Of a stretch of DNA of 64,000 nucleotides, positions 27,056 to 37,396 are shown piece by piece. The notes below the pieces were generated by a model. The model did no database searches. It had not been told where the DNA came from and saw nothing but the letters and a program-made list of their open reading frames with translations. The first letter of the stretch is position 1, and every line of letters starts with the position of its first letter. Origin of the DNA: Pseudomonas sp. BN411 (GTDB taxonomy: Bacteria; Pseudomonadota; Gammaproteobacteria; Pseudomonadales; Pseudomonadaceae); the NCBI RefSeq assembly GCF_029871235.1, contig NZ_SSOM01000081.1, positions 1 through 64,000 on the forward strand, given 5' to 3'. Position numbers and translations under genes: made by a program.

Positions 27056-28645
27056 TCAGACAATCACACCCTGGCTACGCAGGTAATCGTCATAGGTGCC
27101 GCTGAAGTCGGTCACGCCGTTCTCGTCCAGCTCGATGATGCGGGTGGCCAGGGAACCGACGAACTCACGGTCGTGGCTGACGAAGATCAGGGTGCCCGGG
27201 TAGTTCTCCAGCGCCAGGTTGAGCGCCTCGATGGATTCCATGTCCAGGTGGTTGGTGGGTTCGTCCATCACCAGCACGTTGGGCTTCTTCAGGATCAGCT
27301 TGCCGAACAGCATGCGGCCTTGCTCACCACCGGAAATCACCTTCACCGACTTGAGGATCTCGTCGTTGGAGAACAGCATGCGGCCAAGGGTGCCGCGCAC
27401 CAGCTGCTCGCCACCCTGGGTCCACTGGCCCATCCAGTCGAACAGGGTGATGTCGTCTTCGAAGTCATGGGCGTGGTCCTGGGCGTAGTAGCCGAGGTCC
27501 GCGCTTTCGGTCCACTTCACGCTACCGGCGTCCGGGTTCATCTCACCGACCAGGGTACGCAGCAGGGTGGTCTTGCCGATGCCGTTCGGGCCGATGATGG
27601 CGACGCGCTCGCCAGCCTCGATCTGCAGGTCCAGGCCCTTGAACAGTTGCTTGCCCTCGAAGCCCTTGGCCAGCTTCTCCACGGTCACCGCCTGGCGGTG
27701 CAGCTTCTTGTGCTGGTCGAAGCGGATGAAGGGGCTGACGCGGCTGGACGGCTTGACCTCGGCCAGTTGGATCTTGTCGATCTGCTTGGCGCGCGAGGTG
27801 GCCTGCTTGGCTTTCGAGGCGTTGGCGGAGAATCGGCTGACGAAGGTCTGCAGCTCAGCGATCTGCGCTTTCTTCTTGGCGTTGTCGGCCAGGAGTTGCT
27901 CGCGGGACTGGGTCGCGGCGGTCATGTACTCGTCGTAGTTGCCCGGGAACAGACGCAGCTCGCCGTAATCCAGGTCCGCCATGTGGGTGCACACGCTGTT
28001 CAGGAAGTGGCGGTCGTGGGAAATGATGATCATGGTGCTGTTACGCGCCGTGAGGATGTTTTCCAGCCAGCGGATGGTGTTGATGTCCAGGTGGTTGGTC
28101 GGCTCGTCCAGCAGCAGCACATCCGGGTCCGAGAACAGCGCCTGGGCCAGCAACACGCGCAGCTTCCAGCCGGGAGCGACTTCGCTCATCGGACCGAAAT
28201 GCTGGCTGAGCGGAATACCGAGGCCAAGCAGCAGCTCGCCGGCGCGGGATTCGGCGGTGTAGCCGTCCATCTCGGCGAACTCGGTCTCCAGCTCGGCCAC
28301 GGCCATGCCGTCGTCCTCGCTCATTTCAGGCAGCGAATAGATGCGGTCACGTTCGGCCTTGACTCGCCACAGCTCGGCATGGCCCATGATCACGGTGTCG
28401 ATCACGCTGAATTCTTCGTACGCGAACTGATCCTGGCGCAGCTTGCCGAGGCGCACGTTGGGTTCCAGCATCACCTGGCCGCCAGAAGGCTCCAGATCGC
28501 TGCCGAGGATCTTCATGAAGGTCGACTTGCCGCAGCCGTTGGCACCGATCAGGCCGTAGCGGTTGCCGTTGCCGAACTTGACGGAAACGTTCTCGAACAG
28601 CGGCTTGGGGCCGAACTGCATGGTGATGTTGGCGGTAGAGATCAC
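27056..28645 (-). CDS. ybiT: ABC-F family ATPase YbiT
   Basis: A 529-residue cytosolic protein with two ATPase domains and no membrane segment. Walker A motifs are GANGCGKST (near residue 35) and GPNGIGKTT (near 355). Both domains have [10 protein letters not shown]-like Walker B motifs, and the linker is charged with Lys and Gln. The second signature is [11 protein letters not shown]; the first is altered ([12 protein letters not shown]), as is usual for YbiT. ABC-F proteins bind the ribosomal E-site and adjust translation of difficult peptides. Confidence 0.94.
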   Translation of the reverse strand: MISTANITMQFGPKPLFENVSVKFGNGNRYGLIGANGCGKSTFMKILGSDLEPSGGQVMLEPNVRLGKLRQDQFAYEEFSVIDTVIMGHAELWRVKAERDRIYSLPEMSEDDGMAVAELETEFAEMDGYTAESRAGELLLGLGIPLSQHFGPMSEVAPGWKLRVLLAQALFSDPDVLLLDEPTNHLDINTIRWLENILTARNSTMIIISHDRHFLNSVCTHMADLDYGELRLFPGNYDEYMTAATQSREQLLADNAKKKAQIAELQTFVSRFSANASKAKQATSRAKQIDKIQLAEVKPSSRVSPFIRFDQHKKLHRQAVTVEKLAKGFEGKQLFKGLDLQIEAGERVAIIGPNGIGKTTLLRTLVGEMNPDAGSVKWTESADLGYYAQDHAHDFEDDITLFDWMGQWTQGGEQLVRGTLGRMLFSNDEILKSVKVISGGEQGRMLFGKLILKKPNVLVMDEPTNHLDMESIEALNLALENYPGTLIFVSHDREFVGSLATRIIELDENGVTDFSGTYDDYLRSQGVIV

Positions 28646-28895
28646 GATGGAATCCTGAGCTTGGGGGCGCTCGCGCGCAAAAAAGGCGCGATTGTAGCGG
28701 TTTTGCCCAGGGCTGGGGTGAACCTTCGGCGGCTGTGGGACGAAAGGGCGTGCTAGTTCGCCGACACCCTTCGAACGGGAATAGGGTCTCGGCGTCTATG
28801 GGGGATTCATGCCCGAGGGGGAATTGATCCCCATCACGATGCGCCTCGCCACGATGAGCATGATGAACACCCATTAAGGACGAGGGGGAAGTGAC

Positions 28896-29336
28896 ATGCT
28901 CTATCTACTGCACAAATTCGCGCATCTCACGGCAGCGGCTTTTTTCATAGGCGGGGTGTTCTTCGAGGTCATGATCCTCAGCCGGGCGGCCCGCAGTCTG
29001 GAGGCGGGGCCTCGTGAACAGCTGTCCAGGGCCCTGGGGCAGCGCGCCCGGCGTGTCATGCACTGGGTCATCCTCATACTCTTCGGCGCCGGCCTGGCGC
29101 TGGCCTGGCATTACCGAGCTGTGCTGCAGGACCCTTTCTCCAGCAGTTTCGGCACCTTGCTGGTGCTGAAGATCTGCCTGGCACTGAGCATCCTCGGGCA
29201 CTTCCTGTTGGTCGTTTTGCTGATGCGCAGTGGGCGCATGACGCCGGCCCGCTCCCGTCTGATCCACCTCAGCGTGCTGGTTCAGATGCTTGGCATTCTG
29301 TTCCTGGCCAAGGCGATGTTCCTGGTCAGCTGGTAG
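28896..29336 (+). CDS. Small polytopic membrane protein (CopD-like)
   Basis: A 146-residue protein with four predicted helices (about 5-25, 50-70, 80-105 and 122-143). His residues sit near the membrane faces (LLHKFAHL and MHWVILIL). The layout resembles CopD-family copper/heme membrane proteins, but resemblance is only moderate. It is divergent from ybiT across 250 bases. A terminator with a T-run follows at 29483-29512. Confidence 0.7.
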   Translation: MLYLLHKFAHLTAAAFFIGGVFFEVMILSRAARSLEAGPREQLSRALGQRARRVMHWVILILFGAGLALAWHYRAVLQDPFSSSFGTLLVLKICLALSILGHFLLVVLLMRSGRMTPARSRLIHLSVLVQMLGILFLAKAMFLVSW

Positions 29337-29482
29337 CGCGGTCTGCAGAGGCTGCGAAGGTGCGGAATACCCGCTCTGGCCTGTACACGGCGCTATCACG
29401 AAACCGTCAAGAACCAGCGCTAGCCTGACCTGGCTTCCACGGCACTTTGACTCTCGATCGCGCTGCCCACGCTACGCGATGC

Positions 29483-29512
29483 AGGCCAACCTGATCAGTT
29501 GGCCTTTTTTCT
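29483..29512 (+). terminator. Rho-independent terminator with T-run
   Basis: GGCCAAC (29484-29490) pairs with GTTGGCC (29498-29504), followed directly by six T. It ends the upstream CopD-like unit and lies 36 bases before the next small gene. Confidence 0.88.
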
Positions 29513-29547
29513 TTCTGCCGTTCCGCCGTGGACCAGTCGGAGTATCC

Positions 29548-29733
29548 ATGGACATCGCAATCCAGCAGGTCAGCCGCAGCGACAGGGAAGAGTGGCAGGT
29601 GGAGGTCTTCGGCATGAAGGTTTCCTTCCGCGACAAGGCGGCTGCGCTGGCCTTCGCGATCAGGCTGCAGGAGCGCGTGGAAGCGCCCCATCTGCTACCG
29701 GGCACACCCGATCAGGATGATGTTCAGACCTGA
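29548..29733 (+). CDS. Small conserved-looking protein of unknown function
   Basis: A 61-residue protein, MDIAIQQVSRSDREEWQVEV onwards, with VFGMKVSFRDKAAALAFAIR in the middle. GGAG stands 6 bases before the ATG at 29548. The open frame extends left to 29290, but that part crosses the terminator hairpin and is not plausible coding. No domain is recognised; the sequence suggests a small alpha/beta fold. Confidence 0.65.
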   Translation: MDIAIQQVSRSDREEWQVEVFGMKVSFRDKAAALAFAIRLQERVEAPHLLPGTPDQDDVQT

Positions 29734-29820
29734 GGCTCAATTTCTTGTCGGTTCCAGCTATTGCGTGGCGGGCCTGGGCTGGGGCAAAAATGTGCCTTCC
29801 GGACCAGAAGGAGAAGGCAC

Positions 29821-30120
29821 GTGAAGAGAGCTCTGATTTTCGTTGCACTGACCTTGCAGGCCTGCACCTTCGCAGCGGTGGCGGGGGAGTGGCCGCAAGG
29901 TGGTGGCGAGAAGTTCACCCAGGAATGCGTTGCCAGCGCGGCCAGGCAGGTTCCGCAGGACAAGGCCGTCGCCTACTGCAACTGCTCCAACGGCATGATG
30001 CAGGAGGCCTTCACCTCGCAGCAGCTGGTGAGCGTGACCGAAGGCCGGAAGCCGACCGAAGACGAATTGACGGTCCTCACCGATATCTCGCGTACGTGCG
30101 CTCGCGAAACACTGCAATGA
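29821..30120 (+). CDS. Small exported protein with conserved cysteines
   Basis: A 99-residue protein starting at GTG 29821 after a strong GGAGAAGG ribosome-binding site. The signal peptide is about residues 1-21 (FAAVAGEW). The mature part has four Cys (QECVAS, AYCNCSNG and RTCARE), probably two periplasmic disulfides, and a helical sequence. It resembles many short periplasmic proteins of Pseudomonas without assigned function. Confidence 0.72.
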   Translation: MKRALIFVALTLQACTFAAVAGEWPQGGGEKFTQECVASAARQVPQDKAVAYCNCSNGMMQEAFTSQQLVSVTEGRKPTEDELTVLTDISRTCARETLQ

Positions 30121-30223
30121 TGGCGTCGGGGCACGGAGTGAAGGCGCTGCAATAAGGCCTTCACATTCCGGCGCGAGAATAGGCTCTGCGCCACGGACGG
30201 TGCCCATTCTCGCCAGATGCCCC

Positions 30224-30502
30224 TCACTCCCTGAAGAACACCTGCACCAGGTGATAGCCGAACTGGCTTTTCACCGGGCCATGGATGACGCGCACGGGCT
30301 TCTTGAAAATTACCTGATCGATCACTCGCACCATCTGGCCAGGGCGCACTTCGCCCAGGTCGCCGCCGCGCTTGCCAGACGGGCAGATGGAGTGCTTCTT
30401 GGCCAGGACCGCGAAGTCTTCGCCCTTGTCCAGGCGCTTCTTCAATTGTTCGGCTTCCGCCTCGGTCTTGACCAGAATATGGCGGGCAAGGGCCTTGGCC
30501 AT
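30224..30502 (-). CDS. ppiC: Peptidyl-prolyl cis-trans isomerase, parvulin type (PpiC)
   Basis: A 92-residue single-domain cytosolic parvulin. The start ATG at 30502 gives MAKALARHILVKTEAEAEQL. The family motifs are HILVK at the start, FAVLAKKHSICPSGKRGGDL (active-site C/S region), and SQFGYHLVQV at the end with the catalytic His. Isomerisation of prolyl bonds helps folding. Its place before the acetoacetyl-CoA ligase gene fits PAO1 ppiC1 as I recall it, with two genes inserted between. Confidence 0.93.
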   Translation of the reverse strand: MAKALARHILVKTEAEAEQLKKRLDKGEDFAVLAKKHSICPSGKRGGDLGEVRPGQMVRVIDQVIFKKPVRVIHGPVKSQFGYHLVQVFFRE

Positions 30503-30621
30503 GGGAATTCCTCTTGGACTGTGGAGCGGTTCATTGTGCCAGTACGGGCAGCCGCCATACAGTTGGGCACCGGTGATCCGCCAAGCGGATGCCTTCACCT
30601 GACACGGGATGTGCACCTTCG

Positions 30622-31833
30622 ATGGACCTCTCTGCGATGCTCAAGATCCTGGCTACCCAGGATGGCTCCGACCTCTACCTGTCCACGGGCGCGCCGCCCT
30701 GCGCCAAGTTCAACGGCCTGTTGCGGCCGCTCAGCAACGAACCACTGAAGGCCGGCGACGTGGCCAGGATCGCCGAGTCGATCATGGACGCCGAGCAGCG
30801 TGCCGAGTTCGACCGCGAACTGGAGATGAACCTGGCCATCTCGCTGCCGAACATCGGCCGCTTCCGTATCAACATCTTCCGCCAGCGCAACGAGGTGTCC
30901 ATCGTCGCGCGGAACATCAAGCTGGATATCCCGCGCTTCGAAGACCTCAAGCTGCCCGAAGTGCTGCTCAAGATGGTGATGGAAAAGCGCGGCCTGGTGC
31001 TCTTCGTCGGCGGAACCGGCTCTGGTAAGTCCACCTCGCTGGCGGCGCTGATCGACTACCGCAACCGCAACACCGGCGGCCACATCATCACCATCGAAGA
31101 CCCGGTGGAATACGTGCACCGGCACAAGAAGTCCATCATCAACCAACGCGAGGTGGGGGTGGACACCCGCAGCTTCCACGCCGCGCTGAAGAACACCCTA
31201 CGCCAGGCGCCGGACGTAATCCTGATCGGCGAGATTCGCGACCGCGAGACCATGGAACATGCGCTGGCCTTCGCCGACACCGGCCACCTGGCCATTTCCA
31301 CCCTGCACGCCAACAACGCCAACCAGGCGCTGGACCGCATCATCAACTTCTTCCCTGAAGAGCGTCGTCCGCAACTGCTCAACGACCTGGGCAACAACCT
31401 CAAGGCCTTCGTTTCCCAGCGCCTGGTACGCACCCAGGACGGCAAGCGCCGAGCGGCGGTGGAGGTGCTGTTGGGCACGTCGACCATCAGCGACCTGATC
31501 AAGCGCGGTGAATTCCACTCCATCAAGGAGATCATGGAAAAGTCCCGCGGCCTGGGCATGCAGACGTTCGACCAGGCGCTGTTCGACCTGGTGGTGGAAG
31601 GTGCCATTCCGGAAGAAGAGGCGATCAAGAACGCCGACTCCGCCAACAACCTGCGCCTGAAACTCAAGCTTTATCGCGAAGGCCCTGCTGCAACGCCCGC
31701 ACCGGCCGCAGCGTCGCCAGCACCGGCAGCTGCCCCGAGCGCCACCCCGGATTCCGCCGGCTGGGGCCTGGAGTTGAAGCTGGAAGACCTGGAAGAAGAC
31801 GCGCCAGAAGAGCCGGGGCCTCGGATGGGTTAG
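30622..31833 (+). CDS. PilT/PilU-family type IV pilus retraction ATPase
   Basis: A 403-residue secretion ATPase, closest to PilU. Walker A is GGTGSGKST at 130-138, Walker B is VILIGEIRDRET at 199-210, and the His box is GHLAISTLHANN at 221-232. The start with MDLSAMLKILATQDGSDLYL is typical. Beyond about residue 360 there is an extra Pro/Ala-rich tail and an acidic end (EDLEEDAPEEPG) not found in PilU of about 380 residues. The usual partner pilT is not adjacent. It is probably an accessory retraction motor, or a paralog of the main pilU gene. Confidence 0.88.
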   Translation: MDLSAMLKILATQDGSDLYLSTGAPPCAKFNGLLRPLSNEPLKAGDVARIAESIMDAEQRAEFDRELEMNLAISLPNIGRFRINIFRQRNEVSIVARNIKLDIPRFEDLKLPEVLLKMVMEKRGLVLFVGGTGSGKSTSLAALIDYRNRNTGGHIITIEDPVEYVHRHKKSIINQREVGVDTRSFHAALKNTLRQAPDVILIGEIRDRETMEHALAFADTGHLAISTLHANNANQALDRIINFFPEERRPQLLNDLGNNLKAFVSQRLVRTQDGKRRAAVEVLLGTSTISDLIKRGEFHSIKEIMEKSRGLGMQTFDQALFDLVVEGAIPEEEAIKNADSANNLRLKLKLYREGPAATPAPAAASPAPAAAPSATPDSAGWGLELKLEDLEEDAPEEPGPRMG

Positions 31834-31838
31834 TTCGT

Positions 31839-31931
31839 TGTGGGGGCGAATTCATTCGCTGACCGGACCGCAGGTTCGGCCGTGCCTTGGGGCAGCTTCG
31901 CTGCCCTTAGCGATTGAAATCGCCCCCACAG
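31839..31931. repeat. REP doublet, family A
   Basis: The left unit is exact (GTGGGGGCGAATTCATTCGC). The right unit is the inverse of the variant (GCGATTGAAATCGCCCCC). It begins 6 bases after the PilU-like stop and may stabilise the 3' end of that mRNA. Confidence 0.87.
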
Positions 31932-32063
31932 ATAGAAGCACGACCGATTTCCACCAACTACCGGTCAACCTGTATGGCCAAATTTAAATCTGTCTGTACA
32001 TAGCAGCCGTCTCGCGGCCCGCATAGATTCGCTGCATGCACCCATGCGATCCGGGAGGTCGTG

Positions 32064-32660
32064 ATGCGAATCGCCGTACTGACATTCGAAGGTTTCAACG
32101 AACTGGATTCCTTCGTGGCCGCCGCCTTGCTCAACCGCATGCGCGGGCAGGGCTGGCAGGCGGAGATCACCTCGCCCAGCGACTGGGTGACGTCCATGAA
32201 CGGCGTGCGGGTCCAGGCCCAGCAACCGCTGGAGTTCGCCAACAGCGCCGACGTGGTGCTGTTCGGTAGCGGCATCCTGACCCGCGACATCGCCAAGGAC
32301 CGCAGCATCCTCGACCGCCTGCAACTGGACCCGCAGCGCCAGCTGATCGGCTCCCAGTGCTCCGGCGCCTTGCTCATGGCCAAACTCGGCCTGCTCGACA
32401 ATCTGCCGGCCTGTACCGACCTCACCACCAAGCCCTGGGTGATCGAGGCCGGCGTACGGGTGCTGGATCAGCCCTTCTTCGCCAGCGGCAACCTCGCGAC
32501 CGCCGGTGGCTGCCTGTCCGCCCCCTACCTGGCCGCCTGGGCGATCGCCAAGCTGGCCGGCGAAGACGCCGCAGCTTCCGTGCTGCACTACGTGGCGCCG
32601 GTAGGGGAGAAAGAGGCCTATGTGGAGCGGGCGCTGGGTGTGATTCGGCCCTACTTGTAA
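32064..32660 (+). CDS. DJ-1/PfpI family protein
   Basis: A 198-residue class-I glutamine-amidotransferase-like protein. It contains the nucleophile elbow QLIGSQCSGALLMAKLGLL with the conserved Cys near residue 94, and an N-terminal VLTFEGFNELDSFVA. GGAGG is 5 bases before the ATG at 32064; a GTG directly before it is an alternative start. DJ-1/PfpI members include chaperones, glyoxalases and isonitrile hydratases; which applies here cannot be told. Confidence 0.85.
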   Translation: MRIAVLTFEGFNELDSFVAAALLNRMRGQGWQAEITSPSDWVTSMNGVRVQAQQPLEFANSADVVLFGSGILTRDIAKDRSILDRLQLDPQRQLIGSQCSGALLMAKLGLLDNLPACTDLTTKPWVIEAGVRVLDQPFFASGNLATAGGCLSAPYLAAWAIAKLAGEDAAASVLHYVAPVGEKEAYVERALGVIRPYL

Positions 32661-32682
32661 TCCGGTTCGGACCTCGCTTTTC

Positions 32683-32780
32683 CTGTGGGGGCGAATTCAT
32701 TCGCTGACCGGAGCGAAGGCAAGGTCCACGATTTCTCAGGGGGCGCTGGACGCGCCATAGCGATTGAAATCGCCCCCACA
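32683..32780. repeat. REP doublet, family A
   Basis: Left GTGGGGGCGAATTCATTCGC and right GCGATTGAAATCGCCCCC in inverse orientation, between convergent genes. It is followed 18 bases later by a family-B hairpin. Confidence 0.87.
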
Positions 32781-32797
32781 CAAGATCGAGCCAGGCC

Positions 32798-32854
32798 GTA
32801 GGGTGGGCTTCAGCCCACCATTGCAGGTCAGCTGTGGGCTAAAGCCCACCCTAC
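32798..32854. repeat. REP hairpin, family B (GTAGGGTGGGCTTC)
   Basis: GTAGGGTGGGCTTCAGCCCA at the left and its inverse ending AGCCCACCCTAC at the right form a 57-base inverted repeat. Each half has its own GGGCTTCAGCCC hairpin. The same element occurs at 40422-40476. Confidence 0.87.
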
Positions 32855-32889
32855 AAGGCAACCCCCTTGAGCATGCGCGGGCCGCCCCT

Positions 32890-34845
32890 TCAACTCTGAA
32901 GCTCTGGAAGATCCCGATACAACTCCAACGCCTGCGGGTTGGCCAGGGCATCGGTGTTCTTCACCGGCTTGCCATGCACCACATTGCGCACCGCCAGTTC
33001 GACGATCTTGCCGCTCAGGGTGCGGGGGATGTCGGTTACGGCGATGATCTTCGCCGGCACGTGGCGCGAGGTGGTGTTGGTGCGGATCACCTGGCGGATG
33101 CGCTCGCGCAGGGCATCGTCCAGCACCGCGTCATCGCGCAGGCGAACGAACAGCACCACCCGTACATCGCCTTGCCAGTCCTGGCCGATGGCGATGGATT
33201 CCAGCACTTCTTCCACCTTCTCCACCTGGCGGTAGATCTCGGCGGTGCCGATGCGCACGCCGCCGGGGTTGAGTACGGCGTCCGAGCGCCCGTGGATCAC
33301 CAGGCCGCCGTGCGCGGTTTCCTCGGCGTAATCGCCGTGGGCCCAGACGCCGGGGAAGGTCTCGAAGTAAGCCGCCCTGAACCTCGCTCCGTCCGGGTCG
33401 TTCCAGAAGCCCACCGGCATCGACGGGAAATGCCGGGCGCAGACCAGCTCGCCTTTCTCGCCGAATACCCGTCTGCCGTCCTCGTTCCACACCTGCGTGT
33501 CCATGCCCAGGCCCTTGCACTGCAGTTCGCCGCGCCATACCGGCAGCACCGGGTTGCCCAGGGCGAAGCAGGAAACGATGTCGGTGCCGCCGGAAATGGA
33601 AGACAGGCACAGCTCGCCCTTGATGTCGCGGTAGACGAACTCGAAGCTCTCGTGGGACAGCGGTGAACCGGTGGAAAGCAGCGCCTTCAGACGCTCCAGG
33701 CGGTGGCTCTGGCACGGTTTGATTCCAGCCTTCTCCAGGGCGGCCAGGTACTTGGCACTGGCACCGAAGATGCTGATGCCCTCGTAGTCGATCAGGTCCA
33801 TCAGGCGTTCGGGGCCGGGGTGGAAAGGTGAACCGTCGTAGAGCACCAGGGTGGCGCCCAGGGCCAGGCCGGACACCAGCCAATTCCACATCATCCAACC
33901 GCAGGTGGTGAAGTAGAACAGCGTGTCCGAGGCCGACAGGTCACAGTGCAGGCCGTGTTCCTTGACGTGTTGCAGCAGGGTGCCGCCAACGCCGTGGACG
34001 ATGCATTTGGGCACCCCGGTGGTGCCGCTGGAGTAGAGGATGTACAGCGGCTGGTCGAAGGGCACCGGGGTGAATTCAGGTTCGCCGCCGGGCTGGTAGA
34101 AGTCGTTCCACAGGGCGACGCGGGCGCGCGTGGTTAAGTCCGTCGGCTGTGCCTCAGGGCGGGAGTAGGGGACCAGCACCAGCTGTTCCAGCCAGGGCAT
34201 GCGTTCGAGGATTTCGTTGAGCTTGTCGGTCAGGTCCAGGTTCTTGCCGGCGTAGCGGTAGCCGGCGGCAGCGATCAGCACCCTCGGCTCGATCTGGCCG
34301 AAGCGGTCGATCACCCCCTGGGTGCCGAAGTCCGGCGAGCAGGACGACCAGGTGGCGCCCAGACTGGTCGCGGCGAGCATGCCCGCCACCGCTTGCCAAG
34401 TATTGGGCATGAAGGCCGCAACGCGATCGCCGACGCCCACGCCCAGGGCTTTCAGGCTCTGCTGCAGGCCGGCGACATGGTTGGCCAGCTCGGCATAGGT
34501 CAATTGCACGCGGCTGCCGTCTTCGCCGATGGCGACCAGTGCCGGCTGCTCGTCGCGGCGGCGCAGCAGGTGCTCGGCGAAGTTCAGGGTGGCGTCGGGG
34601 AACCAGCGGGCGCTGGGCATCGCGGCGCTTTCTTCCAGCACGGCCGTGGGCGGCGTGCTGAAGCGGATGTCGAAGAACTCGACGATGGCCTGCCAGAAGG
34701 CCTCGCGGCGGTCCAGGCTCCAGGCGTGCAGGGCAGGGTAGTCGGGCAGGTCCAGGCCCTGTTGCTGGCAGACCTGGCGGCGGAAGGCGTCCATGCGGGT
34801 GGCGGCGATCCGCACCGGGCTGGGGGTCCACAGTGGCTTATCCAT
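32890..34845 (-). CDS. aacS: Acetoacetate-CoA ligase
   Basis: A 651-residue ANL-family adenylating enzyme that activates acetoacetate to acetoacetyl-CoA with ATP and CoA. The P-loop is [29 protein letters not shown] carries the ribose-binding Asp, and the catalytic Lys lies in [15 protein letters not shown]. The N-terminal [20 protein letters not shown] is typical of acetoacetyl-CoA synthetases. I choose the ATG at 34845 (GAGG 8 bases upstream); the frame is open to 34896. It lies next to dhcR and the CoA-transferase genes, giving a second route from acetoacetate to its CoA ester. Confidence 0.93.
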   Translation of the reverse strand: MDKPLWTPSPVRIAATRMDAFRRQVCQQQGLDLPDYPALHAWSLDRREAFWQAIVEFFDIRFSTPPTAVLEESAAMPSARWFPDATLNFAEHLLRRRDEQPALVAIGEDGSRVQLTYAELANHVAGLQQSLKALGVGVGDRVAAFMPNTWQAVAGMLAATSLGATWSSCSPDFGTQGVIDRFGQIEPRVLIAAAGYRYAGKNLDLTDKLNEILERMPWLEQLVLVPYSRPEAQPTDLTTRARVALWNDFYQPGGEPEFTPVPFDQPLYILYSSGTTGVPKCIVHGVGGTLLQHVKEHGLHCDLSASDTLFYFTTCGWMMWNWLVSGLALGATLVLYDGSPFHPGPERLMDLIDYEGISIFGASAKYLAALEKAGIKPCQSHRLERLKALLSTGSPLSHESFEFVYRDIKGELCLSSISGGTDIVSCFALGNPVLPVWRGELQCKGLGMDTQVWNEDGRRVFGEKGELVCARHFPSMPVGFWNDPDGARFRAAYFETFPGVWAHGDYAEETAHGGLVIHGRSDAVLNPGGVRIGTAEIYRQVEKVEEVLESIAIGQDWQGDVRVVLFVRLRDDAVLDDALRERIRQVIRTNTTSRHVPAKIIAVTDIPRTLSGKIVELAVRNVVHGKPVKNTDALANPQALELYRDLPELQS

Positions 34846-34906
34846 CTGCGCATCCTCATCTGGCGAGACGTGGGTCATCCGGTTGCTATTCAGCATAGGC
34901 CCTGGC

Positions 34907-35815
34907 TCAGGGCCGGGGCAGGTCCATGCGGCTCCAGTCGTGGGCCTTCAGCAGCACGTCGCTGAGGGCCTGGGCGGCGGTGGAGAGCTGGTGCTCGGCC
35001 AGCCGAAAGAGGCCCACGCGGCGCTCCACCTGCGGGCTATGCAAGGCAATGCAGCGGGCACCGAGCTCCTCCATCTGCTGGATGCACAGGCTGGGCACGG
35101 CGCTGACGCCCAGCCCCTGGGCCACCATGCGGCCCACGGTCACCAACTGGTGGCTCTCGAAGGCGACCGGCAGGCGGCCGTGTTGCGGCGCGAGCACTTG
35201 TTCGAGCATCAGGCGCACGGCCGACGGGCGCTGCAGCGTGATGAAGTTGCCCTGCAGCAACTCCGTCCAGCCGATCTCGGCGCGCTGCGCCAGCTCGCAG
35301 TCGGCGGGTACCACGGCAACGAAGCGGTCGGTATAGAAGGGCAGGAAATCCAGGCCGTCGAGGGACTCCGGCTCGAAGGCGATGCCCAGTTCCACCCGCC
35401 GGTTGCGCACCATCTCCAGCACCTGCTCGTTGATCACGTCATGCACCGCCACGTTGACCTTGGGGTGCTGGTCACGAAAGGCCTTGAGGGCTGCCGGCAG
35501 CAAGTTGCCGGCGAAGGAAGGCATGGCGGCGATGGAAACCTTGCCCAGCTGCAGGGTGAAGTGCTGGCGCAGCAGCTCCTCAGCGTTGTCCCAGTCCGCC
35601 AGCAGGCGCCGGGCGATGGGCAGCAGGGTTTCGCCCTCGGGCGTCAGGGCGACGCTGCGGGTGGTGCGCACCAGCAGCTGGCCACCGAGGGAATCTTCCA
35701 GGTTCTTGATCGCCAGGGAGAGGGCCGGCTGGGACAGGTGCAACCGCTCGCAGGCCTGGGCGAAGCTCAGGCTCTGCGCCACGGCGAGGAAGGCGCGCAG
35801 CTGCTTGATGGTCAT
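34907..35815 (-). CDS. dhcR: LysR-family regulator of the adjacent CoA-transferase genes
   Basis: A 302-residue LysR protein with start [20 protein letters not shown] at 35815. The helix-turn-helix is at about 18-37 ([20 protein letters not shown]) and the effector domain from 90. It is divergent from the CoA-transferase genes across a 121-base AT-rich gap, the usual layout for a LysR activator. Position and neighbours match PAO1 dhcR (PA1998), a regulator of dehydrocarnitine utilisation, so I use that name by synteny. Confidence 0.85.
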   Translation of the reverse strand: MTIKQLRAFLAVAQSLSFAQACERLHLSQPALSLAIKNLEDSLGGQLLVRTTRSVALTPEGETLLPIARRLLADWDNAEELLRQHFTLQLGKVSIAAMPSFAGNLLPAALKAFRDQHPKVNVAVHDVINEQVLEMVRNRRVELGIAFEPESLDGLDFLPFYTDRFVAVVPADCELAQRAEIGWTELLQGNFITLQRPSAVRLMLEQVLAPQHGRLPVAFESHQLVTVGRMVAQGLGVSAVPSLCIQQMEELGARCIALHSPQVERRVGLFRLAEHQLSTAAQALSDVLLKAHDWSRMDLPRP

Positions 35816-35936
35816 TGATTTGGTTTGCTTATTAATCGTTAGGAAAAACAAACTTAACAAATCAGTCTGCGCGGGAGAAGCTCTGACCCACTCAACGGCG
35901 GTATCCCCGCCGCGACCAATAAAGACAAAGAGGCAC

Positions 35937-36641
35937 ATGAGCATGAGTGGACTCGACAAGCGCGTATACAGCTACGAGGAAGCCCTGGACGGGCTGACAG
36001 ACGACATGACCGTCCTGGCCGGTGGTTTCGGCATCTGTGGCATCCCCGAGAACCTGATCGCCGAGATCCGCCGCCGTGGCGTCAAGGGCCTCACCGTGGT
36101 TTCCAACAACTGCGGCATCGATGGTTTCGGCCTGGGCGTGCTGCTCGAAGACCGCCAGATCCGCAAGATGATCGCCTCCTACGTGGGCGAGAACGCCCTG
36201 TTCGAGCAGCAGCTGCTCAGCGGCGAACTGGAAGTCGAACTGACTCCCCAGGGCACCCTCGCCGAGAAGATGCGCGCAGGCGGTGCCGGCATCCCGGCCT
36301 TCTTCACCGCCACCGGCTACGGCACACCGATTGCCGAAGGCAAGGAAGTGCGTGAGTTCAACGGCCGCAAGTACATCCTCGAGCCGTCGATTACCGGCGA
36401 TTTCGCCATCGTCAAAGGCTGGAAGGCCGACCACTTCGGCAACGTGATCTACCGCCACACCGCGCAGAACTTCAACCCGCTGGCGGCCACCGCCGGCCGT
36501 ATCACCGTGGTCGAGGTGGAAGAAATCGTCGAGCCGGGCGAACTGGACCCTGCCCACATCCACACGCCGGGCATCTACGTTGACCGCGTGATTGTTGGCA
36601 GTTTCGAGAAGCGCATCGAAAAGCGCACCGTCCGCTCCTGA
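35937..36641 (+). CDS. dhcA: 3-oxoacid/dehydrocarnitine CoA-transferase subunit A
   Basis: A 234-residue alpha subunit of a class-I CoA-transferase. The N-terminal region [20 protein letters not shown] is the CoA-transferase 1 signature. [20 protein letters not shown] and the [20 protein letters not shown] region are also typical. AAAGAGG precedes ATG 35937; a second ATG at 35943 is possible. With DhcB it moves CoA between acetyl- or succinyl-CoA and a 3-oxo acid. In P. aeruginosa dhcAB is linked to carnitine catabolism; the sequence alone cannot separate this from acetoacetate use. Confidence 0.92.
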   Translation: MSMSGLDKRVYSYEEALDGLTDDMTVLAGGFGICGIPENLIAEIRRRGVKGLTVVSNNCGIDGFGLGVLLEDRQIRKMIASYVGENALFEQQLLSGELEVELTPQGTLAEKMRAGGAGIPAFFTATGYGTPIAEGKEVREFNGRKYILEPSITGDFAIVKGWKADHFGNVIYRHTAQNFNPLAATAGRITVVEVEEIVEPGELDPAHIHTPGIYVDRVIVGSFEKRIEKRTVRS

Positions 36642-36671
36642 TCACGACAAGAAGAATTCGAGGAAACCGAC

Positions 36672-37328
36672 ATGGCACTGACCCGCGAACAGATGGCCCA
36701 GCGCGTGGCCCGCGAACTGAAAGACGGCTACTACGTGAACCTGGGTATCGGCATTCCGACCCTGGTCGCCAACTACGTACCCGAAGGCATGCAAGTGATG
36801 CTGCAGTCCGAAAACGGCCTGCTGGGCATGGGCGCCTTCCCCACCGAAGATGAAGTCGACGCCGACATGATCAACGCCGGCAAGCAGACCGTCACCGCGG
36901 TAAAAGGTGCTTCGATCTTCTCCTCCGCCGAGTCCTTCGCGATGATCCGCGGCGGTCACGTGGACCTCACCGTGCTCGGCGCCTTCGAAGTGGACGTGCA
37001 GGGCAACATCGCCTCCTGGATGGTCCCGGGCAAGCTGGTCAAGGGCATGGGCGGCGCCATGGACCTGGTGGCCGGTGCCGAGAACATCATCGTCACCATG
37101 ACCCACGCCTCCAAGGACGGTGAGTCCAAGCTGCTGGAAAGCTGCTCGCTGCCGCTGACCGGCGCCGGTTGCATCCGCAAGGTGCTGACCGACCTGGCCT
37201 ACCTGGAAATCGAGAATGGCGCCTTCATCCTGCGTGAAACCGCGCCGGGTGTGAGCATCGCCGAGATCGCCGAGAAGACCGCCGGCCGCCTGATCGTCCC
37301 GGACGACGTGGTTGAAATGACGTTCTGA
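36672..37328 (+). CDS. dhcB: 3-oxoacid/dehydrocarnitine CoA-transferase subunit B
   Basis: A 218-residue beta subunit. The catalytic Glu is E47 in MLQSENGLLGMGAFP, which forms the enzyme-CoA thioester. LGIGIPTLVANYVPEG is the usual preceding motif. It begins 30 bases after dhcA with GAGGAAA before the ATG. A hairpin with a T-run follows, and a REP separates it from the thiolase gene. Confidence 0.93.
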   Translation: MALTREQMAQRVARELKDGYYVNLGIGIPTLVANYVPEGMQVMLQSENGLLGMGAFPTEDEVDADMINAGKQTVTAVKGASIFSSAESFAMIRGGHVDLTVLGAFEVDVQGNIASWMVPGKLVKGMGGAMDLVAGAENIIVTMTHASKDGESKLLESCSLPLTGAGCIRKVLTDLAYLEIENGAFILRETAPGVSIAEIAEKTAGRLIVPDDVVEMTF

Positions 37329-37343
37329 TTGCTCTGCCGCTCT

Positions 37344-37387
37344 GGAGGAGGCCACCACGCATGGCTCTCCTCCGGCGCGGTTTTTTC
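37344..37387 (+). terminator. Probable terminator after dhcB
   Basis: GGAGGAG pairs with CTCCTCC, and inner CCA with TGG, with a small bulge; six T follow after GGCGCGG. The T-run is a few bases from the stem, so strength is uncertain. It may reduce read-through into atoB. Confidence 0.5.
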
Positions 37388-37396
37388 AATGTTTAG

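Noticed and set aside
27008-28756. 582-codon plus-strand frame opposite ybiT
   Set aside because: It is a mirror frame of a well-supported ABC-F gene and starts within a REP element.
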